A program made the position numbers and the translations under genes. The notes under the pieces were generated by a model that saw nothing but the letters and a program-made list of their open reading frames with translations, did not search any database and was not told the DNA's origin. Of a stretch of 64,000 bases of DNA, positions 36,025 through 44,696 are shown in pieces; position 1 is the stretch's first letter; each line of letters begins with the position of its first letter. Origin of the DNA: an uncultured Muribaculaceae bacterium (GTDB lineage Bacteria; Bacteroidota; Bacteroidia; Bacteroidales; Muribaculaceae). Location of the stretch: assembly GCA_910587475.1 (NCBI GenBank), contig CAJUMR010000001.1, positions 101,592-165,591 on the forward strand, given 5' to 3'.

Positions 36025-37455
36025 ATGAACAACAAAATCCTTGAAGAACTTTATTTAGCCCATGTAGGCTTTAAGCCGTCATCAGTCGACGAACTGCCTT
36101 CGTCAGGCTCCAACCGTCGTTATTTCCGCCTGCTCGGCAACCAGGATCTCATAGGAGTTCTCGGCACTTGCTGCGAAGAAAACGAGGCTTTCATCTACAT
36201 GGCCGACCATTTCCGCAAGCAAGGCGTACGCACACCCGAAGTCGTGGCGGTCAGCGACGATCGCATGGCCTATCTTCAGGAAGATCTCGGCGACACTTTG
36301 TTGTTCAATGCAATCGAAAAGGGTAGGCTGACCAGATCTTTTTCAAACGAAGAGCGCGAATTACTCGTGAAAACAGTCAGAGCGCTCCCCGATGTGCAGT
36401 TCGCTGGTGCTGTCGGACTTGACTTCAACTACTGCTATCCCTCGTCGCAGTTCGATGTCCGCACTATAATGTGGGATCTCAATTATTTCAAATACTGCTT
36501 CCTCAAAGCGACCGGCATCGAATTTCAGGAAGACCGCCTTGAAGATGACTTTCAGGCACTTGCCGATGTGCTGATGAGATCGCAGTCCGGCACATTCATG
36601 TATCGTGACTTCCAGTCGCGCAACGTTATGATAAAAGATGGCCAGCCTTGGTTCATCGACTTCCAGGGCGGACGCAAGGGCCCGTTCTACTACGATGTCG
36701 CATCTTTCCTCTGGCAAGCCAAGGCCAACTATCCCGACTCTCTGCGCAAGGAACTGATTGGCGAGTATCTCGACTCGCTCAGAAAGTATCAATATATCGA
36801 TGAACAGTACTTCATGGAGCAACTGCGCCATTTCGTCCTGTTCCGGACACTTCAGGTTCTTGGCTGCTATGGTTTCAGAGGCTATTTCGAGAAGAAACCC
36901 CATTTCATGCAGAGCGTTCCTTTTGCCATTGCCAACCTCAGGGCTTTGCTCGACCGTCCATACGCCGAATATCCCTATCTCAACCAGCTTCTCGAACGCC
37001 TTGTCAACCTGAAGCAATTCACCGACGATCTGCAAAAAAAGTCTCTGACCGTCAAAGTGATGAGTTTTGCCTACAAAAAAGGCATTCCCAACGATCCTTC
37101 AGGCAACGGAGGCGGCTTCGTGTTTGATTGCCGTGCCGTCAACAATCCGGGTAAATACGAACGCTACAAACCGTTCACCGGCCTCGATCCGCAGGTTATC
37201 AAGTTTCTTGAAGATGACGGAGAGGTGAGTGTTTTCCTCGAAAATTGCTATAACCTTGTCGACGCATCGGTTGCCCGATACAAAGAACGCGGATTTTCCA
37301 ATCTGATGGTATGCTTCGGTTGTACAGGCGGACAACATCGATCGGTCTATTGTGCGCAGCACATGGCCGAACACATCTATAAAAAATTCAATGTTAAGGT
37401 CGAATTAGTCCATCGCGAACAGAACATAGAGCAAAACTTCACAGTAAAAAACTGA
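36025..37455 (+). CDS. Fusion of AmgK-like sugar kinase and RapZ C-terminal domain
   Basis: A 476-aa two-domain protein. Residues 1-330 are an aminoglycoside-phosphotransferase-fold kinase with catalytic loop Y193-RDFQSRN and metal-binding D212-FQGGRKGPFYYD; the closest named group is the cell-wall amino-sugar kinase AmgK (anomeric MurNAc/GlcNAc kinase). Residues 343-476 are a RapZ C-terminal domain with FGCTGGQHRSVYCAQHMAE (C433 to E447). RapZ in enterobacteria senses glucosamine-6-phosphate and binds RNA through this domain; its N-terminal P-loop part is absent here. The next gene, 4 bp away, is a MurU-like nucleotidyltransferase, which supports the AmgK reading. The regulatory meaning of the fusion is inference. 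Confidence 0.85.
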   Translation: MNNKILEELYLAHVGFKPSSVDELPSSGSNRRYFRLLGNQDLIGVLGTCCEENEAFIYMADHFRKQGVRTPEVVAVSDDRMAYLQEDLGDTLLFNAIEKGRLTRSFSNEERELLVKTVRALPDVQFAGAVGLDFNYCYPSSQFDVRTIMWDLNYFKYCFLKATGIEFQEDRLEDDFQALADVLMRSQSGTFMYRDFQSRNVMIKDGQPWFIDFQGGRKGPFYYDVASFLWQAKANYPDSLRKELIGEYLDSLRKYQYIDEQYFMEQLRHFVLFRTLQVLGCYGFRGYFEKKPHFMQSVPFAIANLRALLDRPYAEYPYLNQLLERLVNLKQFTDDLQKKSLTVKVMSFAYKKGIPNDPSGNGGGFVFDCRAVNNPGKYERYKPFTGLDPQVIKFLEDDGEVSVFLENCYNLVDASVARYKERGFSNLMVCFGCTGGQHRSVYCAQHMAEHIYKKFNVKVELVHREQNIEQNFTVKN

Positions 37456-37459
37456 CCGC

Positions 37460-38251
37460 ATGAAGGCGATGATATTTGCCGCCGGGCTCGGCACAAGGCT
37501 GAAACCATTTACCGACAGCCATCCGAAAGCCCTTGCTGAAATATGTGGCCACCCGATGCTCGGAATAGTCATCAGACGTCTTATTGCCGCAGGTGTAGAC
37601 GAAGTTGTTGTCAACGTCCATCATTTTGCCGATCAGATAGTTGAATATCTGCGTAAAAACGACAATTTCGGCATCACCATCCACATCAGCGATGAAACCG
37701 CCATGCTGCTCGACACAGGCGGTGGCATCCTTGCCGCCCGGAAATGGCTCGACGGCGACGACAGGTTTATTGTCCACAATGCCGACATACTCACCGATGT
37801 CAACCTCTCCGGTATGGCCGCATTCGCCGACCGGTCTGAAGCGATGGCCTCGTTGCTCGTCGCTGACAGATCGACAAAGCGTTATCTCCTTTTCGATCCC
37901 GACGACATGCGCATGCGAGGATGGACCAATGTATCCACAGGGGAATATCGTCCCGGCTCTTTGACGTCGGCCGATGGTCTCCGGCGTCTTGCCTTCGGTG
38001 GTGTACACGTACTCTCGCCTGATATTTTTCCACATCTCGAACAATTTGCCCGCTCTCTTTCAGGTAGCGACGCCATCCCGAAATTTTCGATAATGGACTT
38101 TTATGTCAGCCGATGCTCCGGCCTGCCGTTTTTTGGCTATTGTCCCCATGAAGCCGTCCGCTGGCACGACATCGGAAAACCGGAGTCTCTCGCCGCTGCA
38201 CAAGAAGATTTTGAAGTTTTTTTCAAACATGTTTGGTTTACTCAAAGATAA
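37460..38251 (+). CDS. murU: MurU-like nucleotidyltransferase (sugar-1-phosphate)
   Basis: A 263-aa nucleotidyltransferase. The N-terminal signature MKAMIFAAGLGTRLKPFTDSHPKAL is that of sugar-1-phosphate nucleotidylyltransferases, with GGGILAARKWL and the metal-binding HNADIL segment. Its short length and its place 4 bp after an AmgK-like kinase fit MurU (MurNAc-1-phosphate uridylyltransferase), which with AmgK returns recovered MurNAc to UDP-MurNAc without passing through the fosfomycin target MurA. GlcNAc-1-P, mannose-1-P or other substrates are not excluded. The 3' end overlaps the rpsP promoter. Confidence 0.8.
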   Translation: MKAMIFAAGLGTRLKPFTDSHPKALAEICGHPMLGIVIRRLIAAGVDEVVVNVHHFADQIVEYLRKNDNFGITIHISDETAMLLDTGGGILAARKWLDGDDRFIVHNADILTDVNLSGMAAFADRSEAMASLLVADRSTKRYLLFDPDDMRMRGWTNVSTGEYRPGSLTSADGLRRLAFGGVHVLSPDIFPHLEQFARSLSGSDAIPKFSIMDFYVSRCSGLPFFGYCPHEAVRWHDIGKPESLAAAQEDFEVFFKHVWFTQR

Positions 38252-38263
38252 TCACTACCTTTG
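38232..38263 (+). promoter_or_regulatory. rpsP promoter
   Basis: TTTG (38232-38235), 20-bp spacer, TACCTTTG (38256-38263): full match to the Bacteroidota consensus. The -33 box lies inside the end of murU; the distance to the rpsP ATG is 48 bp. Confidence 0.75.
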
Positions 38264-38311
38264 CACTCGCTAATCAATACAAAACCAACATTTTTTAATT
38301 AATTCAATTTA

Positions 38312-38860
38312 ATGGCAACTAAAATTAGATTACAACGCCACGGTCGCAAGAACTACGCGTTTTATCCTATTGTAATCGCCGATAGCAGGGCACCACGAGA
38401 TGGTAGATTTATTGAAAGGATAGGTTCTTATAATCCGAACACTAATCCTGCTACAATTTCTCTTAACTTCGAGCGGGCTTTGTATTGGGTGAATGTCGGT
38501 GCTCAACCCACTGACACTGTTCGTTCAATCCTTTCTAACGAAGGCGTTTTACTCATGAAGCATCTTCAGGGTGGCGTAAAGAAAGGTGCATTCGACGAAG
38601 CAGAAGCACAGCGTCGTTTCGATGCTTGGAAGGCTAACAAGATCGCATCTGTCGACAAGTTCAAAGCTGACATGGCCAACAAAAAGGAAATCGCTTTGAA
38701 AGAACGCCTTGAAGCCGAAACAGCTAAAAACAAGGCTAAAGCCGAAGAGGTAGCCAAAAAGAAAGCTGAAATCGCAGCTGCTGCCGCAGAAGCCGCTAAG
38801 GAAGCTGAAGAAGCAGCCAAAGAAGCCGAAGCTGAAACAGAAGCTCCCGCTGCTGAATAA
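38312..38860 (+). CDS. rpsP: 30S ribosomal protein bS16 with long C-terminal extension
   Basis: The first 85 residues are standard bS16 ([35 protein letters not shown]). The protein is 182 aa because of an Ala/Lys/Glu-rich tail (about residues 110-182), predicted to be one long charged helix ending in an acidic Ala-rich segment; such extended bS16 proteins are common in Bacteroidota. Codon choice in the first third (for example AGA, TTA) differs from the tail but there is no sign of transfer. It has its own promoter and terminator. Confidence 0.96.
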   Translation: MATKIRLQRHGRKNYAFYPIVIADSRAPRDGRFIERIGSYNPNTNPATISLNFERALYWVNVGAQPTDTVRSILSNEGVLLMKHLQGGVKKGAFDEAEAQRRFDAWKANKIASVDKFKADMANKKEIALKERLEAETAKNKAKAEEVAKKKAEIAAAAAEAAKEAEEAAKEAEAETEAPAAE

Positions 38861-38903
38861 GCATTGGCATAGCTTAAAAATTTTCCAAGGCTCTAAACGC
38901 CTG

Positions 38904-38936
38904 AAGAGGAGACCCCAAAAGGTCTCCTCTTTGTTT
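38904..38936 (+). terminator. rpsP terminator
   Basis: An 11-bp perfect stem (38904-38914 with 38921-38931, AAGAGGAGACC / GGTCTCCTCTT) and TTTGTTTTA: intrinsic terminator 44 bp after rpsP. Confidence 0.9.
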
Positions 38937-38943
38937 TATAAGC

Positions 38944-38972
38944 TGCATTGATCCTCCGGCTGCATCAATGCA
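38944..38972. repeat. 9-bp inverted repeat
   Basis: TGCATTGAT / ATCAATGCA with an 11-nt spacer, right after the rpsP terminator and 140 bp before the SDR gene. No T tract follows; it may be an operator for the SDR or a second hairpin. Function unknown. Confidence 0.35.
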
Positions 38973-39112
38973 AACTCTCCCTTATGGAACAATTAGTGAC
39001 TTGATCCATATTTCGGTTTGGTTCGACACTTTTGCGTCAATATTTGTTATATATCAATAGGGCGATAAGACGACCGTACTGACAGTATAACAGCTTGAAA
39101 AATATTGAATTT

Positions 39113-39892
39113 ATGATAAATATTGACGATTTGTTTGACCTTCACGGGCGCGTAGCCGTAGTGACCGGAGGTGGTGATGGCATTGGCAAAGGAGCATGTG
39201 AGATTTTAGCGTCTGCCGGAGCTTCAGTTGTTGTCAGCGATATCAATGCTGAAAAGGCCACAGCCGTGGCCGACGCAATTAATGCCGGTGGCGGCAGAGC
39301 TGCAGCCACTGTCTGCAATGTATTGGTGGATGATGACCTTCAACGCTTGATCGATTTCGCTATACAGACTTTCGGGACGATCAACGTTCTGGTCAACAAT
39401 GCCGGGCTCGGAGGAGGCGGACGTGAGAACCCGTTCAAGATCGACCGTACATATGTCGAACGTATATATGCAATTAATGTGGTGGCTCCTTGGCGCCTGT
39501 CTCTACTTGCCGCTCCATATATGCAGAAGTCTGGCTATGGTTCTATTGTCAACGTTACTTCGATGAGCAGCATAAACGCTGATCCGAATATGGCCATCTA
39601 CGGTTCGTCGAAAGCGGCCCTGAACCACATGGCTGCAAATCTGGCGCACGACTATGGTCCGATGGGCATCCGGATTAATAATGTTGGTCCTGGCGCCACC
39701 CACACAGCTGCTTTAGCTACAGTGCTTACTCCCGAGATTGAAGCGCGCATGCTCGCCCGAACACCCATACACCGTTTGGGTAAGGTGTCGGATATCGCCG
39801 GAGCAATTCTCTTTTTCGCCGCTCCCATCTCGTCTTGGATAAGCGGACAGACTCTGATGGTGAACGGAGGCGGTGTACAGACACTTGATTAG
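39113..39892 (+). CDS. SDR oxidoreductase, 7-alpha-hydroxysteroid-dehydrogenase-like
   Basis: A 259-aa classical SDR. Cofactor motif TGGGDGIGKG, Asp after beta-2 (VVVSDINAEK) favouring NAD, NNAGLGGGG, and the catalytic Ser in VTSMSS with YGSSK. Several stretches, such as GASVVVSDINA, TPEIEARML..TPIHRLG and SSWISGQTLMVNGGGVQ, agree closely with E. coli HdhA, the NAD-dependent 7-alpha-hydroxysteroid dehydrogenase acting on bile acids. That substrate is plausible for a gut organism but SDR specificity cannot be fixed by sequence alone. ATG 39113 is preferred to an in-frame TTG at 39095. Monocistronic. Confidence 0.8.
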   Translation: MINIDDLFDLHGRVAVVTGGGDGIGKGACEILASAGASVVVSDINAEKATAVADAINAGGGRAAATVCNVLVDDDLQRLIDFAIQTFGTINVLVNNAGLGGGGRENPFKIDRTYVERIYAINVVAPWRLSLLAAPYMQKSGYGSIVNVTSMSSINADPNMAIYGSSKAALNHMAANLAHDYGPMGIRINNVGPGATHTAALATVLTPEIEARMLARTPIHRLGKVSDIAGAILFFAAPISSWISGQTLMVNGGGVQTLD

Positions 39893-39958
39893 CATTTACC
39901 GTCTACAACCGCGGGGCAGTCATTATTGTATTTTGCAATAATATGTAAATTATTTGCC

Positions 39959-39996
39959 ATAATACTTGCACAATACAATTGCATGTATTATCTTTG
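39959..39996 (+). promoter_or_regulatory. promoter with overlapping dyad upstream of the extended ileS frame
   Basis: TTG (39966-39968), 20-bp spacer, TATCTTTG (39989-39996) is a consensus promoter 35 bp before ATG 40031. Superimposed is a dyad (39959-39991): ATAATACTTGCA, 9-bp spacer, TGCATGTATTAT, arms matching at 11 of 12 positions. A second 7-bp dyad (ATTATTG/CAATAAT) lies at 39922-39942. The overlap of arms with both promoter boxes suggests a repressor site. Confidence 0.55.
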
Positions 39997-40030
39997 CAGC
40001 ATTATAATATCTAACCTATATTCATCACTT

Positions 40031-40744
40031 ATGGAAAAACTACCCCTTGAACCAATGTCTTTGGTGAGCCTTATGTTCACCCCCGCCAGGCAGCCACACG
40101 ATTGGCAGCATCGTCATTTGGCCGTTGCATCCTGTATCGACGATCTCTCAAACTTCTTGACACAATCATTGCGTGCCATCACTGCCGATGGTTTGTTCTG
40201 TGGACCAATGACATGTCGCCTGCTTGCGTTCGATGACAGCGGCAATACTGTCCATCGCTCAAGATCTTACAATGTTGGTGCGGAATACATCTTTCCGCTG
40301 GAGATCCGATTGCCTGTAACTTCACGCTCGCCATTAAGATTTGCACCGGTTCAGCTCGAGTTCCGGACTTGGAAATTCGATCTCGACATGATGACTGCGG
40401 ATAATACTGCAATTCCGGATGCAGCCACGCGTATAGAGATCCATGGATCATCAGTTTACAAAGTTGCCAACTTATCGACCGGCTATCATGCAGTCTTCAC
40501 TCACGAAGGCGACGACGATTTTCTACTTATACGTCTGAACCGTAGCTTTACAGCCGACACTAACCTTATAGCGTCGTTTTTCACAAGACTACAACGCGGT
40601 TCCGGCCCGATTTCAGAGGTTTTATCACCTTCTGACTGCAATCATGAACCCGATAAGCAAGATTTTCCGTCTGAAAGTTTCGCAGTTAAGCCCGATTTTA
40701 GTAAATTTGCGAAAATAATTCAACATAAAGATATACCACCTTTC
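40031..40744 (+). CDS. 238-codon in-frame extension upstream of ileS (unknown domain)
   Basis: From ATG 40031 the reading frame runs without a stop straight into ileS, adding 238 residues in front of the synthetase start at 40745. I recognise no family. The segment starts MEKLPLEPMSLVSLM, has a beta-rich middle (YIFPLEIRLPVTSRSPLRF, VQLEFRTWKFDLDMM) and no signal peptide. It has its own promoter and dyad upstream, and the last 20 codons overlap a second promoter for ileS proper. Either it is a genuine fused domain giving a 1422-aa protein, or a separate small gene whose stop codon has been lost. The real end of a stand-alone protein cannot be defined. Confidence 0.5.
40678..40709 (+). promoter_or_regulatory. 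internal ileS promoter
   Basis: TTTC (40678-40681), 20-bp spacer, TAAATTTG (40702-40709), 35 bp before ATG 40745. It lies inside the in-frame extension and would give a transcript encoding the standard-length synthetase. Confidence 0.6.
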
Positions 40745-43700
40745 ATGAAGAAATTCAACGAATATAACGGTTTTAATCTCTCCGACATCAACAAACAGAT
40801 GCTCGAACAGTGGCGCACGTCTAATCTTTTCGAGCAAAGTCTCAAAGAGAGAGAGGGTTGTCCTTCTTTCGTATTCTTCGAAGGTCCTCCTTCGGCCAAT
40901 GGCATGCCGGGTATTCACCATGTAATGGCGCGTACAATCAAAGACATCGTTTGCCGCTATAAGACAATGAAAGGTTTCCAGGTCAAGCGCAAAGCCGGTT
41001 GGGACACTCATGGTCTTCCCGTCGAACTCGGCGTCGAAAAAGCGCTTGGCATAACCAAAGAAGACATCGGAAAGAAAATTTCGGTTGACGATTATAATGC
41101 CGCATGCCGCAATGAAGTCCTGAAATTCACTAAAGAGTGGGAGACTCTCACCGAAATGATGGGCTATTGGGTCGACATGTCGGATCCTTACATAACATAC
41201 GACAACCGTTATATCGAGACTCTATGGTGGCTTCTAAAGCAAATCTACGATAAAGGCTTGCTTTACAAGGGACTCACAATTCAGCCATACTCGCCGGCTG
41301 CCGGCACAGGCCTCAGTTCCCACGAATTGAATCAGCCGGGATGCTACCGCGACGTCAAGGACACTACCGTGACTGCGCTCTTCGAGATCTCAGACCCTCT
41401 CGATGAGATGAAGGGGTGGGGTAAGCCCTACTTCGTTGCATGGACAACAACCCCCTGGACGCTCCCGTCGAACACCGCGCTATGCGTTGGCCCGAAATTT
41501 GAATATGCCTGCATCCGCACTTACAATCCCTACACTGCTGAGCCCATCACTATTGTCATGGCCAAAGAGTGTATCTCTCACTATCTCAAGGCTGAAGGTC
41601 TTGACGCGCCGATCGAAACATTCTCGCCCGGCGACAAAATCATTCCTTACCGCATAGTAGCGACATTCACCGGTGAGCAGCTTGTCGGTATGCGTTATGC
41701 CCAGCTCATGCCTTGGGTACGTCCCACCGAGAAACTCGACGACAATTCCCCCGCCTTCGTCAAGGATTATGCTGCGGCAAATCCCGCCGACTGCTTCGCT
41801 GTCGCAAAAGACACTTTCGTCGTGATGCAGTCTGAGGCATTCAGGGTAATCCCTGGCGACTATGTCACAACCGATGACGGCACAGGCATTGTGCACATCG
41901 CGCCGACTTTCGGTGCCGATGACGCCAAGGTGGCAAAAGCCGCAGGTATTCCCTCTCTATTCATGATCACAGTCAATGGTGAGACTCGACCGATGGTCGA
42001 TTTTACCGGCAAATATTATCTTCTCGATGAATGTGCGCCCGAATTTGTAGAACGCTGCGTCAATGTTGATCTTTATAAAAAACACGAAGGTGACTTCGTC
42101 AAGAACGCTTATGATCCGCGCTTTAACCCCGGTGGAAAATACGATGAGAAAGAAGCCTCTAAAGCCGAGGATCTCAACATCGTCATCTGTCTGGAAATGA
42201 AGCAGGCTGGCGAAGCATTCCGCATCGAGAAGCACACCCATAACTATCCTCACTGCTGGCGAACCGATAAACCCGTAATTTATTATCCTCTCGACAGTTG
42301 GTTTATCAAGACAACTGCTGTCAAAGATCGCTTGATCGAGCTCAACGAAACAATCAAATGGAAACCTGCTTCGACAGGTTCGGGCCGTTTCGGAAAATGG
42401 CTCGAAAATCTTCAGGATTGGAATCTCTCACGCAGCCGCTATTGGGGCACTCCTCTTCCGATATGGCGCAGCGACGACGGCAAGGAAGAAATCTGCATCG
42501 ACAGCGTCAGCCGTCTCTACGACGAGATCGAGAAAGCTGTTGCGGCCGGTGTCATGAAATCTAACCCCTACAAAGACCGTGGCTTCGTTCCGGGCGATTA
42601 TTCCAAGGACAACTATAATAAGATCGACCTCCATCGTCCGTATGTCGATGACATTGTACTCGTTTCCGAATCCGGTAAACCGATGCACCGCGAGACCGAC
42701 CTTATCGACGTATGGTTCGACTCTGGCTCAATGCCTTATGCTCAGATCCACTATCCATTCGAAAACAAAGAGCTTCTCGAATCTGGCGCAGCATATCCCG
42801 CCGATTTCATCGCTGAAGGTGTCGATCAGACCCGCGGATGGTTCTTCACGCTCCATGCCATTGCCGGTATGGTGTTCGACAGTGTGGCATTCAAGTCTGT
42901 AATTTCCAACGGCCTTGTGCTCGACAAAGATGGAAACAAGATGTCGAAACGACTTGGCAATGCCGTCGATCCGTTCTCGACAATCGAAAAATATGGTTCA
43001 GATCCCTTGCGCTGGTACATGATCGCAAACTCTGCACCCTGGGACAACTTGAAATTCAATCCCGAAGGTGTCACTGAAGTGTCGCGCAAACTGTTCTCAA
43101 CCCTCTACAACACATATTCGTTCTTCGCTCTCTACGCCAACGTCGACAACTTCGACCCCGCGGCACCGTCGATCCCTGTTGACCGGCGTCCTGAGATCGA
43201 CCGTTGGATCATATCGTTGCTCAACACTCTCGTCAAAGAGACTGAAGCTGCTCTCGACGATCTCGAACCGACCCGTGCGGCCCGTGCAATCAACGACTTC
43301 GTCATCGACAATCTGTCGAACTGGTACGTCCGCCTCAACCGCAAGCGTTTCTGGGGTGGTGAGATGAACGACGACAAACTCTCGGCTTATCAGACTCTCT
43401 ATACCTGCTTGCTTACAGTCGCAAAACTCATGGCGCCTATCGCTCCATTCTATGCCGACCGCCTCTATCGCGACCTCACAGGTGACCCCGAAGCTTCGGT
43501 TCACATTGCAAGCTATCCCAAGGCCGACGATGCCGACATCGACAAAGCCCTCGAAGATCGCATGTCGATCGCTCAGCGCGTCACCTCGATGGTGCTTGCC
43601 CTCCGCCGTAAGATTAACATCAAAGTCCGTCAGCCACTTACTGCCATCATGGTACCGGCCATAGACGAAGCACAGCGCGAAGCTCTTTCCCGCATGAGCG

Positions 43701-44299
43701 ATCTTATTCTCGGAGAAGTCAATGTCAAGGAATTGAGAATTGTTGGTAACGACGAAGGCATTTTAGTCAAACGAGTTAAGCCCGACTTCAAGAAGCTCGG
43801 CCCGAAACTTGGCAAACAGATGAAAGCAGCCGCCGCCGTGCTCCAGACCCTCGACAACTCATTGATATCATCATTTGAGAAAGACGGATACATCGATGTC
43901 CAGCTCCCCGATGGTTCTTCGGCCCGGATCGATCTCACCGACGTCGAAATCCTGTCGGAGGATATCCCCGGATGGCTCGTCGCCAACGACGGCAATCTTA
44001 CTGTTGCGCTCGACGTAACCGTCACTCCGCAATTGCGTCTCGAAGGCATCGCCCGCGATCTCATCAATCGCGTACAGAACATCCGCAAGGCCCGCAACTA
44101 CGACATCACCGACCGTATCGAAGTGGTGTTTGCGCCTAACGCCGAACTCGACGAAGCCGTAAGCACATTCGGCGATTACATCGCACGACAAGTGCTCGCC
44201 GACTCCGTTGCAATCGGATCGTTAGACAATGTTGCCGATGTTGAGACTCTTGACATCGACGGAGTTGAAGCCAAAGTAGCTATCACTATTAAAAAATAA
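40745..44299 (+). CDS. ileS: Isoleucyl-tRNA synthetase (IleRS2-type, GXHH motif)
   Basis: Charges tRNA-Ile. From ATG 40745 (MKKFNEYNGFNLSDI) the protein has 1184 aa, the long form without the C-terminal zinc knuckle of E. coli IleRS, which fits the eukaryote-like IleRS2 group. Features in order: class I signature region SANGMPGIHH (residues 56-59 read GIHH, where most enzymes have HxGH), CP1 editing domain about 200-420, KMSKR at 732-736, then the anticodon-binding helices (NLSNWYVRLNRKRFW). GXHH in place of HXGH has been described for mupirocin-hyper-resistant IleRS2. The same frame continues upstream for 238 codons. Downstream are dksA-like, lspA and DUF4296, a usual Bacteroidales order. 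Confidence 0.93.
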   Translation: MKKFNEYNGFNLSDINKQMLEQWRTSNLFEQSLKEREGCPSFVFFEGPPSANGMPGIHHVMARTIKDIVCRYKTMKGFQVKRKAGWDTHGLPVELGVEKALGITKEDIGKKISVDDYNAACRNEVLKFTKEWETLTEMMGYWVDMSDPYITYDNRYIETLWWLLKQIYDKGLLYKGLTIQPYSPAAGTGLSSHELNQPGCYRDVKDTTVTALFEISDPLDEMKGWGKPYFVAWTTTPWTLPSNTALCVGPKFEYACIRTYNPYTAEPITIVMAKECISHYLKAEGLDAPIETFSPGDKIIPYRIVATFTGEQLVGMRYAQLMPWVRPTEKLDDNSPAFVKDYAAANPADCFAVAKDTFVVMQSEAFRVIPGDYVTTDDGTGIVHIAPTFGADDAKVAKAAGIPSLFMITVNGETRPMVDFTGKYYLLDECAPEFVERCVNVDLYKKHEGDFVKNAYDPRFNPGGKYDEKEASKAEDLNIVICLEMKQAGEAFRIEKHTHNYPHCWRTDKPVIYYPLDSWFIKTTAVKDRLIELNETIKWKPASTGSGRFGKWLENLQDWNLSRSRYWGTPLPIWRSDDGKEEICIDSVSRLYDEIEKAVAAGVMKSNPYKDRGFVPGDYSKDNYNKIDLHRPYVDDIVLVSESGKPMHRETDLIDVWFDSGSMPYAQIHYPFENKELLESGAAYPADFIAEGVDQTRGWFFTLHAIAGMVFDSVAFKSVISNGLVLDKDGNKMSKRLGNAVDPFSTIEKYGSDPLRWYMIANSAPWDNLKFNPEGVTEVSRKLFSTLYNTYSFFALYANVDNFDPAAPSIPVDRRPEIDRWIISLLNTLVKETEAALDDLEPTRAARAINDFVIDNLSNWYVRLNRKRFWGGEMNDDKLSAYQTLYTCLLTVAKLMAPIAPFYADRLYRDLTGDPEASVHIASYPKADDADIDKALEDRMSIAQRVTSMVLALRRKINIKVRQPLTAIMVPAIDEAQREALSRMSDLILGEVNVKELRIVGNDEGILVKRVKPDFKKLGPKLGKQMKAAAAVLQTLDNSLISSFEKDGYIDVQLPDGSSARIDLTDVEILSEDIPGWLVANDGNLTVALDVTVTPQLRLEGIARDLINRVQNIRKARNYDITDRIEVVFAPNAELDEAVSTFGDYIARQVLADSVAIGSLDNVADVETLDIDGVEAKVAITIKK

Positions 44300-44308
44300 C
44301 CTATACCC

Positions 44309-44692
44309 ATGTCCGGTAAAACACGATATTCAGATGAAGAGCTCCTTGAATTCAAAGAGCTTATAATGGCGAAATTGGAGAAAGCCCGCGCAGAGTACGA
44401 AAACCTCTGCGCGAGCCTCCGCAATAACAATGGCAACGACATTGCCGACACATCTCCCACCTTCAAGGTGCTTGAAGAAGGGGCTTCGACCCTCGGCCGT
44501 GAAGAGACTGCCAGACTCGCGGAGCGCCAGAGAACTTTCATCAATCACTTGACCGCCGCTCTGACACGCATCGACAACAAAACCTATGGCATATGCCGTG
44601 TCACAGGTGAGCTGATCCCGAAAGAACGTCTGCGTGCAGTGCCTCACGCGACTCTGAGTATCGATCCGAAGACCGGAAAAAAACAAGCTTGA
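44309..44692 (+). CDS. TraR/DksA family protein, zinc-less
   Basis: A 127-aa member of the DksA/TraR family, whose proteins bind RNA polymerase in its secondary channel and modulate transcription with ppGpp. It has an N-terminal coiled coil (EELLEFKELIMAKLEKARAEY) and the C-terminal YGICRVTGELIPKERLRAVPHATL segment. Only one of the four zinc-finger cysteines of classical DksA remains, a form I know from other Bacteroidota. It lies 9 bp after ileS and 4 bp before lspA. Confidence 0.88.
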   Translation: MSGKTRYSDEELLEFKELIMAKLEKARAEYENLCASLRNNNGNDIADTSPTFKVLEEGASTLGREETARLAERQRTFINHLTAALTRIDNKTYGICRVTGELIPKERLRAVPHATLSIDPKTGKKQA

Positions 44693-44696
44693 ACGA

